DNA of 64,000 bases from Antedon mediterranea (GCF_964355755.1 NC_092675.1:18304912-18368911); one strand, 5' to 3'. Positions 21,701 through 36,700 are shown, counted from the first letter of the stretch. Notes: generated by a model from the letters alone, not told the origin. Translations and numbers: made by a program.

Positions 21701-24700
21701 ACTTAAATAAAAAGAAAAATGATTACTAGGTTATTTAATTTCATGAAGTCAATGCGATTATAAAATTCTACAGGAGATACATTGTATGTAAGAATAAGCT
21801 ATTTGGTGAAAATTATTTTTTCGTATTGATTTCTAATATTTAAATAATGGAAATGGTTTTGAATACAAATTTATTTGTATTGATTTCAGTGTCTTATTTT
21901 CTGATATTACAGTACATCATCCATAAATTTTCAGAAATACAATACCTCATGATTGAAATGTTGATAATAAATGATTAAGCTAAAGTGTGTTTAAATGTGT
22001 GTGGGTGTACTATCAAGTGTTGTTCCATCATGCCATGTTCAAATCTAAGTGAAACTAGTTGTCATTTTATCTGAATCCACCAGTGGTCTAGTGGTTGGGT
22101 GCCAATAAGAGCCAAGTGCAATTCTTAGTTGTGGGCAACTTGTTAGTATTCTTATTATAAATAAATTATACTATGTACTGTATTTCATTAATTTACAGCT
22201 AGGAAGTTGAGAGTTTTATGTCCTCCCATTAAAGTTGATAGTATAGTGATATTGCATATTTAATCTAATTGTACCGTTGGCACTAAATTTATTAATGTAC
22301 AGAAATCAGTAATCATGAAATCATGTATGGCACTTAAGAACAGAATAAATTAGATTGTTGAAAATATCCCTATAATTGTTTTCTATTTTATCTTTTGTAT
22401 ACAATTTAATGTTAGTTTAATGTATATAATTTGTTCTGTACGTTATATGTTCAATATAATACTAATTATTTCATTATTATGTTATGATAGATGTAAGTTA
22501 TTTATTATGAATTATGACTTAATGCACCTATATCAAGGCAAAAACTCAATTTGCACCACCCAGTATACAGAATGACTGCAAAAATGAAAAATCTTTATTA
22601 CTTGATAAAATTGCCATAAATTTTAAAAATTTAATCTTACAGATTTATCTGATATTGAACCAAACAACTTTCTAAGTCCATTTCTCGATGTGATTCGGTC
22701 AGAAGACACAACTGGACCTATCACTGGCCTTGCACTCTCGTCGGTCAATAAATTTCTGTCCTATGGACTTTTAGGTAAGGTCAATCTATTATCATTTTCA
22801 ATGACATACTGAATCGCCAACTCATATCCTTTACATCCAGATAAGCCAGTAACTTTTTTTTTTCAATGATTTGAAATCTTTAATAGTTTGCACCAAAATT
22901 GGGGGGTGATGGGGGGTGTTACAAACATGCAACTTATCTTTTTTTTATCATCAAAATAGAATCACTGGTTTTGTTGTATCATATGATATGATATACCTAC
23001 AGTATTCCTACATGATCAGTATTATTACCAGAATAGCACTTGTAACAATATTCATAAAAAATTCATTTTCATTACACAGATCCTGCAATTGATGGTACTG
23101 CAGCTGGAATAGAGAACATTGCTGATGCTGTCACACATGCTCGGTTTGTTGGTACAGATCCAGGCTCGGATGAGGTTGTATTGATGAAGATCTTACAGGT
23201 AATAGGAAGCTTTCGATTTGTGATGGCCTAGGAATTTTGACCGATTCCAGTTTCAGGCGATGGCCTACACAATATATGTAGGACCTAGGTTTTTAAAAGT
23301 TATTTAATGATAATTCAGGTGTGATAAAATATTAATTTTTTTAAAGTTTAATCGGTATAAAAAGACTCAAAATAAGTAATTTATTACTGTATAATTCATT
23401 AAAACTTAAAAATACTATAAAAATACATACACATTTTACAAATTTACAATAGACCATGCTTAAAATATTCTGATAAGTTTATACTGTTGATATTTTATCA
23501 GAACAAATCAGTCAATGTGTCAAGCATTATTTCAGTTGATAAAAATAATGACTACAGATATGTTTTTTTGTATAATTTGTTTTTAGGTTTTGAGAACACT
23601 TTTACTCACTCCAGTTGGTTGTCACCTAACCAATGAATCTGTCTGTGAAATTATGCAGTCTTGTTTTAGGATATGTTTTGAAATGCGGCTAAGTGGTAAA
23701 GAAATTATTCTCTTTAGATTTTTTATGTTGAAGTTAAGTAATCTTATTAAAAGAACATTTTCTATCATTGTGCTTTTAAGAAAATGTGATTTTATTGAAA
23801 TTCTTTTTCAGAGTTGCTACGTCGTTCAGCTGAGCAGACACTAGTTGATATGGTACAGCTTCTCTTCTCAAGACTGCCACAGTTTAAAGAGGAGAAGATT
23901 GCAGGAATGAGAAAGGTTTACTTTTGTTCTTTTATCAATGAAAACATTTTGCTCAAATAATTGTTTATTTATGAATGTATAACTTGTGTTTTTAATACAT
24001 ATGGTTGTCTTTACTTAGTTGCTCAATAATACCATATACAGATAACTTGACATTATATTGATTTTGTTCTGCAGCTCAAAATGAGAGCTGGTGGGATTGC
24101 TGATTCCAGGCGGAAAAAATCTAAACAATCCCCAAAAAATCGGCAAAGAAAAGAAAAACATCCATCATCTACCACTCTACAGGAGGAACGAGAGTCAACT
24201 GCCACTAGTGGTCAGCCCTCTCCAGCAGTCAGTGACAACAACATCGCCTCGGAACCTGAAGAGCAAGAGCTTCTCTCAGAACCAAGACAGTTGGAGGAAA
24301 GACTGCAGAGTTCTGATTGTGAAGGAGATGGCCGTGAAGTGGTGTCAATTGATGACTGTGTGGAAACACCTGATGGAGTCCCAAGTGAACATGGTGTGGT
24401 GTCGCTTACAGGAAGTCAGGGTATGGAAGAGGGCACTGACAGAAGGAGTTTTGGCAATGAAGACGGCATAGACAGAAAGGTAGGTATTTTCTCTTATATA
24501 AAAACTATTATCCCATGCTAATCCCACTTTGCTAATCCCACTTTGCTAAATTCATTGTTAATGTAATCAGAAAATCCCTTCTACTTTTCACCAAATTTCA
24601 TACCCATTGACTACACGGTCATATACAGTAATTACAAATCAGAGATCAAGATTAAATTGTGCTGAGGTCTAGCAAAATAATAGTTTGACTTGTACGCTTT

Positions 24701-27700
24701 TCACATTTGCAAAATGTAACAACTTGTAACAAGGTTTGCATAGTGTTTTTGTTTCAAGTTGTTACTGCGCTCGCATGTATTGCCCTGGTATTAAACTGAC
24801 CAATCACAGTACTAATCAAATAGCGCGCATCAGACCTGCTTATAAGTTGTAACAATTTATTAAGTTGTGAAAAGGGTATGCGTGTTGTGCATCTTCCTTG
24901 CAAAGTATATTCTTTAATCCAAATAAAATCTTCTTGATAGAAGGAAGATGATGCAAACTATGATTCTGAGAAGACGGAATCATTAGCAGATGGAATGGAA
25001 GATTCTGAATCAATCACAGAGCATTCAGATAGTGCTTCTGTACATGATTCTGACTATGTGAATCCACATGGAGTACGTTTTACACCTCAGCAGAGGCCTA
25101 AAGATGGTAGGGTTACATGTTGTTGCGTTATTTTTGTCTTCATCTCATCTTCCTATTCTGTGCTGAACCTTACTTGAGTATAGTTGCACATGTCTTGAAA
25201 ATATTAGGTTAATTAATAGTAGAATATTACATATTATAAAACAAAACAAAAGAGGTTGATTTATTATGTATAGTTTCTCTGTCTCCATGCACTCAGTATT
25301 ATTAAATTACCCTAAGGGGAAGCGATAAAAATATGCATAAATTACATTAAAATTAAGATAGAAATAACTTGTATGTTTGTTTTATTTTATAGGATCTGGT
25401 CCACTGATTCCATATGGACTTCCGTGTGTCAGAGAACTGTTTAGATTTCTCATTTCTCTTATTAACCCTTATGACAGGTAAGCAAAAAAAAGATGATTCT
25501 CTGGTTTATTCTCTTATTCTATTCTTATAATTAGTACAGTGGTACTGCAAAAGCTTTTTTTTTCAAGAATTTATTATAAATACTAAACTATCTCCATTTA
25601 ACATTCTAACAATGGTAGGGAATGACGATTTTTGCATCCATCCCGTTTACAGAATACATAAACTTTATTCTGATTAAACATATCTGAAAAAGTCACTAAT
25701 ACAATGTTGATGCTGAAATTCTTACTAGATTGTATATGTGGATATAAAGGATGTTTTTGGTTTATGCTTCTTAATCTCTGTCTACACTATCAAACTTTAT
25801 GTGAAAATGTGATGTGCCCATATATGGACTTGATGATGTCATATAACTACCATATTTGGGCCTATCACTACCATATTTGGGCCTATCACTAACATATTTG
25901 GGCTCCTCACATTTTTTTGTTAAACTAGTTTGATAGTGTAGAAAGAGCTTTAAACCAACAGGGTTGTTTTAATGTTTAACAATTTATGTTTACAGGCACA
26001 ATACTGATGTTATGATTCATATGGGACTAAGTCTACTGACAATATCCTTAGAAACTGGCTGTGATCACATCAGCCATTTCTCTGTTCTTCTATCTCTTGT
26101 TAAGGATGACATGTGCAGGCATCTTTTTGCTGTAAGTATTGTATATTATTTAATTACTGCATCACATAATTACGGACAAATTTTGTCACCCTGAAAAATC
26201 ATTACACTAGTCTTATAACAAATAACACAATTTTTTTAATTGTGCTTCTTCCCAAGTTGAAATGTAGTAGAGACCATATTAAGGGAGAGACCTCTGGGAG
26301 CCTGCAAAGTGTCCCTTAGGAGTTGGTTGTAATGTTTAGACACATATTGCCCTTGTTTGTTTAACAGGAAAGTTTCCGCTAGGAGTTGGTTGTAATGGTT
26401 AGACACATATTGCCCTTGTTTGTTTAACAGGAAAGTTTCCGCTAGGAGTTGGTTGTAATGTTTAGACACATATTGCCCTTGTTTGTTTAACAGGAAAGTT
26501 TCCGCTAGGAGTTGGTTGTAATGGTTAGACACATAGTGCCCTTGTTTGTTTAACAGGAAAGTGTCCCTTAGGAGTTGGTTGTAATGTTTAGACACATAGT
26601 GCCCTTGTTTGTTTAACAGGAAAGTTTCCGCTAGGAGTTGGTTGTAATGGTTAGACACATAGTGCCCTTGTTTGTTTAACAGGAAAGTGTCCCTTAGGAG
26701 TTGGTTGTAATGTTTAGACACATAGTGCGCTTGTTTGTTTAACAGGAAAGTGTCCCTTAGGAGTTGGTTGTAATGTTTAGACACATAGTGCCCTTGTTTG
26801 TTTAACAGGAAAGTTTCCGCTAGGAGTTGGTTGTAATGTTTAGACACATAGTGCCCTTGTTTGTTTAACAGGAAAGTGTCCCTTAGGAGTTGGTTGTAAT
26901 GTTTAGACACATAGTGCCCTTGTTTGTTTAACAGGAAAGTGTCCCTTAGGAGTTGGTTGTAATGTTTAGACACATAGTGCCCTTGTTTGTTTAACAGGAA
27001 AGTGTCCCTTAGGAGTTGGTTGTAATGTTTAGACACATAGTGCCCTTGTTTGTTTAACAGGAAAGTGTCCCTTAGGAATTGGTTGTAATGTTTAGACACA
27101 TAGTGCCCTTGTTTGTTTAACAGGAAAGTGTCCCTTAGGAATTGGTTGTAATGTTTAGACACATAGTGCCCTTGTTTGTTTAACAGGAAAGTGTCCCTTA
27201 GGAATTGGTTGTAATGTTTAGACACATAGTGCCCTTGTTTGTTTAACAGGAAAGTGTCCCTTAGGAATTGGTTGTAATGTTTAGACACATAGTGCCCTTG
27301 TTTGTTTAACAGGAAAGTGTCCCTTAGGAATTGGTTGTAATGTTTAGACACATAGTGCCCTTGTTTGTTTAACAGAAAAGTGTCCCTTAGGAATTGGTTG
27401 TAATGTTTAGACACATAGTGCCCTTGTTTGTTTAACAGGAAAGTGTCCCTTAGGAATTGGTTGTAATGTTTAGACACATAGTGCCCTTGTTTGTTTAACA
27501 GGAAAGTGTCCCTTAGGAATTGGTTGTAATGTTTAGACACATAGTGCCCTTGTTTGTTTAACAGGAAAGTGTCCCCTAAATAATAAACTCCCAAACCATG
27601 GGTTCTACACTGTAGTGTTATATCCTTTAATACTGTAATACCTCTAAAGGTATCAACATTAGGTAGCATTAAGATTTATAGTTTTATATACTTTATGGTG

Positions 27701-30700
27701 AGCAAGAACGAATCTTTCTATATTTAAACAAAATCTAAATATTTATTTACAGCTTCTTCAGGCTGATCGTCTTTCTCTGTTTGCTTCATCTGTGCGTGTG
27801 TGTTTCCTTCTTTTTGAATCCATGCGAACTCATCTTAAGTTTCAACTAGAGATGTACTTATTGAAGCTTGTAGAACTTATTGTATCAGAATCACCTAAAA
27901 TTATGTATGAACAACGTGAGATGGCACTGGATGCTATTGTACAGGTACTGCATAGCCAATTCTTATTTTAAATTATCCATTTATTTTGCATAATTTGAAT
28001 GATTCTTCTATGTTTTTATACGATTTTCATTGATGCTGTTTTTCAGAAATACTGTTCTCAACATATTTAACTAAAGTTTTTCGTAATGCTTGCGCATTCG
28101 CAGATCCATTAATGTACAAAGTGGGCAGAGCTTTTGCATTGCATGTTGGGAAATAGCGTTAAAGTTAAAAAAAAAAATTCCCTAATAATTGAGGTATTTT
28201 ATTATAATGAATAGAATAACTAAAATTTACATAACAGAAGGCAACTAAAGGCAGATAGATTGCTGAAAGTGCAATATTAACAAATTATTAAAACGATAAT
28301 AGACAATTTGAAAGTTTAAATAATACATCAAACTTGGTTCAAAAGAACACTAATTTAAGCTGCATACCCACATATATTTTAAAATGACATTTTAAAAATT
28401 TATGTAGTGTAGTACAATAAAAATAAAGTGTGTATGTATCTACATAAATGATTTAAATCACTCAAGCAATGTATGTTATATCACTGTTCACTGTTTTGTT
28501 CTTTTAGTTGTGGAGGATACCTTCTTTAGTAGCTGAGTTGTATTTAAATTATGACTGTGATATTTATTGTACTAATTTATTTGAAGATCTGACCAAGTTA
28601 CTTTCAAAGGTAAGTTTTTATACAGATTTGGTTGTAGAGGTATGGGTATTAAAATGGCTGGAAGGTTTTAACTGCATTTCACCATGGAGTAGAGGAGCAG
28701 GTATCTGTAATAGTATATTATCTATTTACAAATATTGTAACAATAATGCATAATAATCTTTTCAATTTAATGATTTTTATTCAGAATGCATTCCCAGTGT
28801 CCGGATCATTATATACAACACACTTGTTATCTCTTGATGCATTGCTGGCCGTTATTGATGCCATTGAGGCAAACTGCCACCATAGAATATTAAGCACAAT
28901 GGCTGCACAGAGTACAGAACGAATAACGTCAGAGTCGGGTATAGAGATACAGATACAGGACATGTCTACCAAACAAGAAGGTAAACAGTTATTACATTCA
29001 AAATAAATACAATTTAAAAATGATTTGATTGTGGTGGAAAGTGGTGAGTTGTGGTGGATTTATGCTAATAATTTACTCCTATACTTTGCTTTGTTTTAAA
29101 ATATTTCTATTCAATTCAATTTCTACTACATTATACATTTTAATAAATCAAATAGTGTTAGAAGTTAATGCAAACACAATAATTAGTTCTTTTTTAGATA
29201 CTTGCTACAATATTACTACATTCATGCATCTTTTCTTACTGTAAACGATAAATATTTACTTGGTATAATAACTTGATTCAGTAGATGATGCAGTAATAAT
29301 AATAATGATATTATACAGGCTCCCTGTTTGTAGCAGCGGTGACGTGACTGTTCCATGTACATTCTGTAATGCTAATTTAATATTAAATGCTATATAGTTC
29401 TCTCTTATATGTCTTTACCACTAATTGTGCTTTGGGTGTAGGGCAACCAGGGGCTAACACTGATGGAATGGCATCGGACAACAAGGGGTCACCAGGAGTA
29501 CATGCTAATCCACCTACAACAGGCTATGCAATGGGACAGCTAATGACAGCTTCCTTACAAAGACAACCTAAGGATGGTAGGCTAATGCTATACTACTAAT
29601 ATAACATTCTGAGTTATCAGATATCGGTCAGAAGTTTGTGTAAAAACACATGTTCAGCTTTGTATGATTTATATACCTTAACCTAGGCCAAACATTGATA
29701 GGTTAGCATTCACAAATATGCAAGTTCTGTAGTTTGAAAAATATCTGCATTTAGCCATTTTCAAAAGGTATTCAGCATGAATCTGGTTGTTTGTCAAATA
29801 ATACATTGTCAAATAATATCTGTATTTATTTCTATTAGAAGTGCATGCTTTATTTTTAGCACATTTTAATTTAACATTAGCAGTAAGATATTGGTATTAC
29901 AGTTGTTTTGTATTTTTTTGGGCAGAAGTAAATTTTATTTTATTATTGACAGGTAAACTAAATGTTGAGAATGAGCGACTTGAAGGTAGTCCGTGCAGAC
30001 GATGTACTCGATTCCCACCTTCACCAGGACTACCAGCACCTGAAGACCTTGTTAAAATTAAACATCGTAAAAAGGTAAACACCTACAGATACCAGTATCA
30101 ATTTGTAGTGAAATTTATCTGTGGTTGAGCTAATTTGGATGTAGATGACATTAGAGATGGCGGTTCACTTTTGCAGAGTCATAAAACACTGTCTGTACTA
30201 TATTGTACAATAAAACAGGCATTTCGCTATTCATAATTAAAAATATTGGTAAAACTTCATACCCTGTATTCCCTCGGCAGCTTAGACCAGTCAAAGTGTT
30301 GTGACTTAAATAAACAGTAACATGCAGGATACAGCAAAAATAATAAACTATTGAATATTAATTACTACTAATTTCAGTACATTCCTTTTATAGACATTAT
30401 ATCATTACTGATTACAAATTTATTTTTTCAGCTACTGCAAGCTGGTACAGATCAGTTCAACCAGAAGCCTTCAAAGGGAATTGCATTCTTACAGGAAAAT
30501 AACATTTTAAGGACACCTTTGGATCCTAAAGAAATGGCACAATTCCTCAAAGAAAATCCAAAACTAGATAAAAAACAAATTGGAGAGTATGTTAGTAACA
30601 AAAAGAACACTAAAGTGCTAGAAGCGTATATGAGGTAGGTACTAAATATTTGTACTTTCGGTAGTACGGTCTTGTCCTGTGTTGTATATAACCCATTGTG

Positions 30701-33700
30701 TCTTAAGATATAACTTATCTGTATGGTTACTTTAGTCCAGTCCCTAAGGGGAGAAAAAGGGGTGGGATGTTACCAGACTGGATACAAATTTTTCAGTATA
30801 GCAGTTTGGTAGAGTATAGTGTGGAGATGCCAAAACAAAGTTACTGGAAATCTGATTTGACCTCTGTGACCTCTGACCTCAATTTTTATATTTTTCTATT
30901 ATATAACTAAAAATCGCCATATCTTGACAACGCATGGACATTTTACATTTATTTTTTTTTCAAAATGCTTGGAAGATATATATTTATATTCGCTATAATG
31001 AAAAAAATTGTACAAAAATGGCCGCAAAGGCTTTATTTTTCAGTTTGACCTTTGACCTTGATTGCCTAATATCTCAATAACACGCAATCTCAGAGATTTG
31101 AGAATGGGCTCAAAATGTTAAGAAAATAAATCTAATATTTAGTCTAATAGAAACTTTTTTCAAAAAATTACCATAAATTAAGCTTTTTTGACCCTTGACC
31201 TCTAATGTTTGAATATGTCAATATCTCGGTAACTATTTGTCCTAAAAAGTTCAGTTTGGTGTCAAATTGTTTAGAATATACACATTTATATTTGCTCTAA
31301 CAAAATATTTTGTCAGAATTCAATTGGAAATGTCATTTTGAGCTATGACCCATCGTTTTGCATATATTTAGCAATTAATAATCTATAAAAAGAGATCGAG
31401 AGAGGGGAGGGGGTTGGGGTGGATGGAGAGACACATATTTTTGTTACATGTTACACAAATGTTAAACTCTGTCTACACTATAACATTTTTATGCGACAAA
31501 AAAATGTGATGTGCCCATATATGGACACGATGAATGACATATTACTACCATATTTGGGCACATCACACCTTTTTTGTTAAACTAGTTTATAGTGTAGACA
31601 AACATGTAAAAAATATGTGTCTCTCCATCACCCCAACCACCTCCCCATCTCTCGCTTTTCCAATGCTACTGCATGCATCTATACACATCAAAATGGCCGG
31701 AATTGTACTGGAAAGTTTTTAGCTACATTTGAAAATAAGTCCCAGAGGATGGGTGTATTGTAATGTTATCAGAATTATGGCAATTGTTTGTAATGGGAAA
31801 GTTTTAAAACTACATTTGAAATATTTGCTAATAATATCACATGCTATTAAAGATATACTTATTTTCCCCCTGACAAAAGTAATTTTGACAAATATTTTTG
31901 TTGAATATGCAATTTTAATGTCACACATAATAGTTTCACCAAAAATTGGATTTAAAAAACATGATATAGTGCATACCCAAAAAAACTGTAATTCAAAGCA
32001 AAAAATAGGCTGGAAGTCAATGTGATTTTGGTTAAATTAACTGTTTATTTTGTCTTTAACGTGATATTTACTCTATTTTTTAGATTAGCTCTTTGATTAA
32101 ACACCTCTTCCAATGCAGTGAAGATCTTAAGTGTTGCCTTGTCTTACTAATCTTTCTTAACTTCTCTTTGAACGATCGTAATCAATATTTGTTGAGGTAT
32201 AATATTTCCCTCTAATATGGTAATGCCTGTTTTATTGAGTCAAATGCTTTCTGATAATCTCTAAATCAAAGATTTGGTGATATTCATTTCCTTTTTATTT
32301 TTAATTAGTTGATTGACAAACTGTATAAGATGGTCCTACTGTATAAAGCCTTATATATTGGTTTATTTACTTCTAGTCGGTCTCTGATTTTGGTTTTTGA
32401 TTACTTTTGTAAATTATTTGTGTAAATGTTATAATGTTCGTTTGGTCGGTAATGGTTGATGTCAGTTTTGTCATGTTTTTGTGGATTAAAGCATAATTAT
32501 TATTGCTTCTCTTAATTTCTTCTGGTTTCAAAGATTTTGTTGTATAGTGTTATGAGCTGGATGTGTTATTGCCTCATCAAGCCAAGATGGTAATTTTGAC
32601 TGCTCACTGGTTTGTTTTCCTTTTATATTCCACTACAGTATGTTCTTGAAAAGAAATCAGCTTTGTAATTAATTTGTCTTTGATCCTTTTCAGGTTTCTA
32701 ATATTTTAAACATATGTTTTTCTTTTCTTCGCTTTTTCCTCACTGTTTCAAACATTTTATTTTTTCAGCATACTTCAAGCAATTAATTGATAATTAGGTC
32801 ATATGTTTTATGAGTATCAAATCGTATTGGTTAATTCTTCTTTTCTTTCTTTAAGATCCTGATTTTCTTTCTTTTTTAAAAATGTTATTTAACTTTTAAG
32901 TTTATCTAATTTTTTGTTGATATTAAGTGTTGCTCTTACGGTGTAGGCCTACCATGCGATGGAATTATATATTGAAATTAAATTAAACATTAAGTTTTAA
33001 GAAAATTGTAAAAGGCTAAATAGGATATTGAATGTAGTTCTGGTCCATTAAATCTATATTTTAGGTATATTATTATTAGTATGAAACACGCACGCTTAAC
33101 AGTATATCCTGGTCATACCTCAAACTGGCATTTCCAGTAAAAATATGATAACATCTTCTATTAGAGCTAATATAAATGTTTACATTTTGAACATTTTGAC
33201 ACCAAGTTGAACTTTTTATGACATTTGGTTACAGAGATACAGACATATTTAAACATTAAAGGTCAAAGGTCAGTAAATGACATTTCCTGTGGATTTGGAA
33301 GAACATGTTTAATTAGAGTATATATAAATATGTATGCTCTTAACAATTTGAAACAAATTTCAAGAAATTTTGATCAGTAGTTATTGAGATATAGTAAGCC
33401 GAGGTCAAAGGTCAAAACATTGAGAAATTACATTTCTGGTCGTTTTTTTGGAAAAAGTTCTATTAGAGCGAATATAAATATGTACCCTCTGATCTATTTG
33501 ACACCAATATCATTTCAATTGTCAAACCCGTTGCGGAGATATGGCTGTTTAAGATAGAAATATAAAAATTGAGGTCAGAGGTCACAGAGGTCAAATCAGA
33601 TTTCCAGTAACTTTGTTTTGGTATCTCCATATCATGTTCTATCAACATGCCAAAGGGCACACTTGTATCCACTATGGTAACATCATTTCCCCTTAGGGAC

Positions 33701-36700
33701 TGGACTACTTAAATTAACTAAACAAACAAGTTTATGTGCTTGCATCCTTTTGCGTTAACTGCAAGTCTAACTAATGTTTGTTTTGAACTAGACAATTTGC
33801 ATTTGAAGATACACGTATTGATGAATCTCTTCGTATGTATCTTGAGGCATTTCGATTACCCGGAGAAGCACCTGTCATCCAGAATGTCTTGGAACATTTC
33901 TCAGATCATTGGCATGTAAGTCAATTCAACCTCTCAAGCTAATTGAAGGCTCATTTCATAAAGATCCATCTAATTAAAAAATCAATTAAATGCCTGTCTG
34001 TAAGTAATGACTTTTCCAATTAAAGATCAATCCAATATAGTATTCCAATTAAAGTCCCTGCCAATTAAACACTCCCTCCAATTACAGACCTCTCTAATAG
34101 AGCACTCCCTCCAATTAAGGGCCCCTCTAATAGAGCACTCCCTCCAATTAAAAATTCTCCCATTAAAGATTTCCTTCAATTAAACAATCTAACCAAAGAT
34201 CCCTCTAATTAAAGACCACTGCAATTAAACACCCTCCAATTAAAGACCCCTCTAATTAAAGACCACTGCAATTAAACACCCTCCAATTAAAGATCCCTCT
34301 AATTAAAGACCACTGCAATTAAACACCCTCCAATTAAAGATCCCTCTAGTTAAAGACCACTGCAATTAAACACCCTCCAATTAAAGACCTCAATAATTAT
34401 AGACATTCCAAGTAAAGTGCTTTAATTAAACAACATCTAATTAAAGACTAGTTTTGTATTCATGACAAAGAAGATTTATCATATCTTATTATCTGTTTAC
34501 CATTTGATGTACTGTTTATCTTTATCTTTAAAAATCTATATTATTTTTACAATTTAGAAAAGTAATCATCAACCATTTGCAAATAATGATGCTGCATTTA
34601 CCCTGGCATATGCTGTCATTATGCTGAACGTTGATCAACACAACCACAATGCAAAAAAGCAGAATATACCCATGACTGTAGCGGTAAGTAAACATACATT
34701 ATTTATCATACTTCATACCAATTTATAACCTGTGATAAGTAAGTTACTATATGGGCCACATAAATAGTCAGACTGGATGTGGGTAATCAAAATAACACTT
34801 GATTCCCATCACTGTCACCAACATTGTCATAGATTAATTCAGGCATTGCTTTAAATCTTTATGATATGTATAGATGTGTACAATATCACATTGTAGAAAG
34901 TAAATGTGACATTGTCATAGAATAATATATTCATTTTTGTTACAATATTTATTTTTATTTAGGAGTTTAAAAAGAATCTTCTGAAAGTGAATGGAGGTGA
35001 AGACTTTGACCAATCAATGTTAGAGGAAGTTTATTCTGCCATCAGGTAAGTTCATCATCATCTGTTGTATGTCTACTACTGGAAATTCTCTTTTTCTTTA
35101 CCTAATTTGTTCTGCCTCAATACTTCTCTTCTGTGTTCTTAATCATTTTTCTTAGATGAGACTATTATATTTTAAATTTATGGTCTTTTATTTTAGAAAT
35201 GAAGAAATTGTGATGCCTGCGGAACAGACAGGTCTTGTACGTGAAAACTATATATGGCGATGTCTACTTAAACGAGGCTGTACCCTTGATGGTACATTTC
35301 TACACACACCAGCAGCTGCTATGGACAAGGAGCTGTTTTTATTAACTTGGGGACCTACCGTTGCAGCATTGTCATTTGTGTTTGATAAAAGCCCGGATGA
35401 AAAAATAACACTTAAAGCAATATCAGGATTCAGGTGGGCTATATTAATTTTGTTGTTGTTGATAATTTAGGCACCCTGTTATTATCTTCTTGCTGTTGGA
35501 TGTGTAATATATATATATGACGACAAACACAAATAATTGTATTTTCGAGCATCTGGGAACACCTAATCGCATATATCCTCTTATATTAATTGTTATATTT
35601 TGTATATCCTGTATATGCATTTTAATCTGTATATTTATACTGTACTTTGTATTTTGCTTTGTGTTCTAAACATTTTACTGATTTTATTCTATTTTTATAT
35701 TAAGTTGCCATGAGAACAACCAATTTCAACCAATGGGGGTCCATGCTTAGGGGGCTCCAAGACCTCATGAGCTTTAAGGACATTTTCTTTTATTCTTAGG
35801 TCATAATAGACCATATGAAATTGCAGCATTGGTCCTGGATTTAAGATATTTAAGAGATTCTTTAGTTCAATTTACTGTCCAATAAACATCAAGGTTATAA
35901 ATAAATATGCAATATTCTTCTTGATCCAGGAATATAATTTGTTAAATATAACATAGATTAATTCAGGCATTTTCATGTTTGTTTTTTGTAGAAAATGTGC
36001 AATGATTTCAGCTCATTATGGTTTAAGTGATGTATTTGATAATCTTGTCATATCCCTGTGCAAGTTTACAACATTAATGAGTTCAGGAGAGGTGAGAACA
36101 AAATCTTTACTCCACTAGAACTACTGCACATGACCGGCGTTACCAAATTCATTTTGTATTTTTATACACCCTGACCTGTATATTTGTTCTTATTTAATTC
36201 ACTGTTTTGTTTTGTAATTGTGTAATATTAATTATTAATTAAAATATTAATTAATATGGAAAGCGCCTTTGAACATTTTTCTTTAACGGCAGATATATTT
36301 CACCAAGATTGTGACCTTAACTTTGTCATTAGTCAATTTTTATTTATCTCTTCTTAGTCGCCTGAAATGCTTCCGATCGTTTTTGGATCAAACATGAAAG
36401 CCCAACTTGCAGCCAAGAACATGTTCGGACTGGCACATCGTCATGGTGACATCCTAGGGGAAGGTTGGAAGAACATCCTTGATTGTATGCTTCAACTCTT
36501 TAAAGCCAAACTTCTGCCATCGGAACTGGTTGATGTTGATGACTTTGTTGCATCTAGTGGTAGTATATCACTGCTGAAGAGAGAAGAGATGCCGTCACAG
36601 AGGTATCGTATTGATTTTTATATACAAATTCATGTTTATTTTCATTTTTCAATAACATTATTACATTAGTATTTATGCATAGTGCCCTTTCAAAAATGTA

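Larger units (their letters stand above)
18792..23915 (+). other. GBF1: GBF1 exons for the DCB dimerisation domain
   Basis: Coding exons: 18792-18905, 19512-19578, 22643-22774, 23080-23198, 23587-23695 and 23812-23915. They encode residues 1-215, including [19 protein letters not shown] and [19 protein letters not shown]. The DCB domain mediates dimerisation and contact with HUS in large Arf exchange factors. The first coding exon starts at an acceptor (18697) and carries leader sequence before the ATG. Confidence 0.93.
24075..28609 (+). other. GBF1: GBF1 exons for the acidic linker and HUS domain
   Basis: Exons: 24075-24479, 24941-25106, 25393-25477, 25996-26131, 27753-27944 and 28508-28609. 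Residues 216-577. The first two are Ser/Glu-rich and poorly conserved until [20 protein letters not shown], which matches vertebrate GBF1. The HUS box region [19 protein letters not shown] is intact; the N(Y)DCD motif is the hallmark of the HUS domain. Confidence 0.93.
30432..35433 (+). other. GBF1: GBF1 exons for the catalytic Sec7 domain
   Basis: Exons: 30432-30634, 33792-33915, 34558-34683, 34963-35045 and 35197-35433. Residues 729-985. [15 protein letters not shown] opens the domain. [10 protein letters not shown] holds the catalytic Glu (about 821). [12 protein letters not shown] is the second conserved motif, with Val (about 862) where human has Thr. The Ala after the catalytic Glu and the Met of VIML, positions at which substitutions are reported to give brefeldin A resistance in human GBF1, are unchanged. 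The 3.1 kb intron after the first exon holds foldback element F2 and a MITE. Confidence 0.93.

Noticed and set aside
24091-24471. Alternative frame within the GBF1 exon 24075-24479
   Set aside because: It overlaps a coding exon whose other frame continues in phase with neighbours and matches GBF1.
26311-27575. CRISPR-like array
   Set aside because: Units are contiguous 63-mers without unique spacers, in an animal gene intron.
26236-27669. 477-codon minus-strand frame of 21-residue repeats as a protein gene
   Set aside because: The frame stays open because the 63-bp minisatellite unit is divisible by three and lacks a stop in that frame. It is antisense in a GBF1 intron, with no recognisable non-repeat domain.
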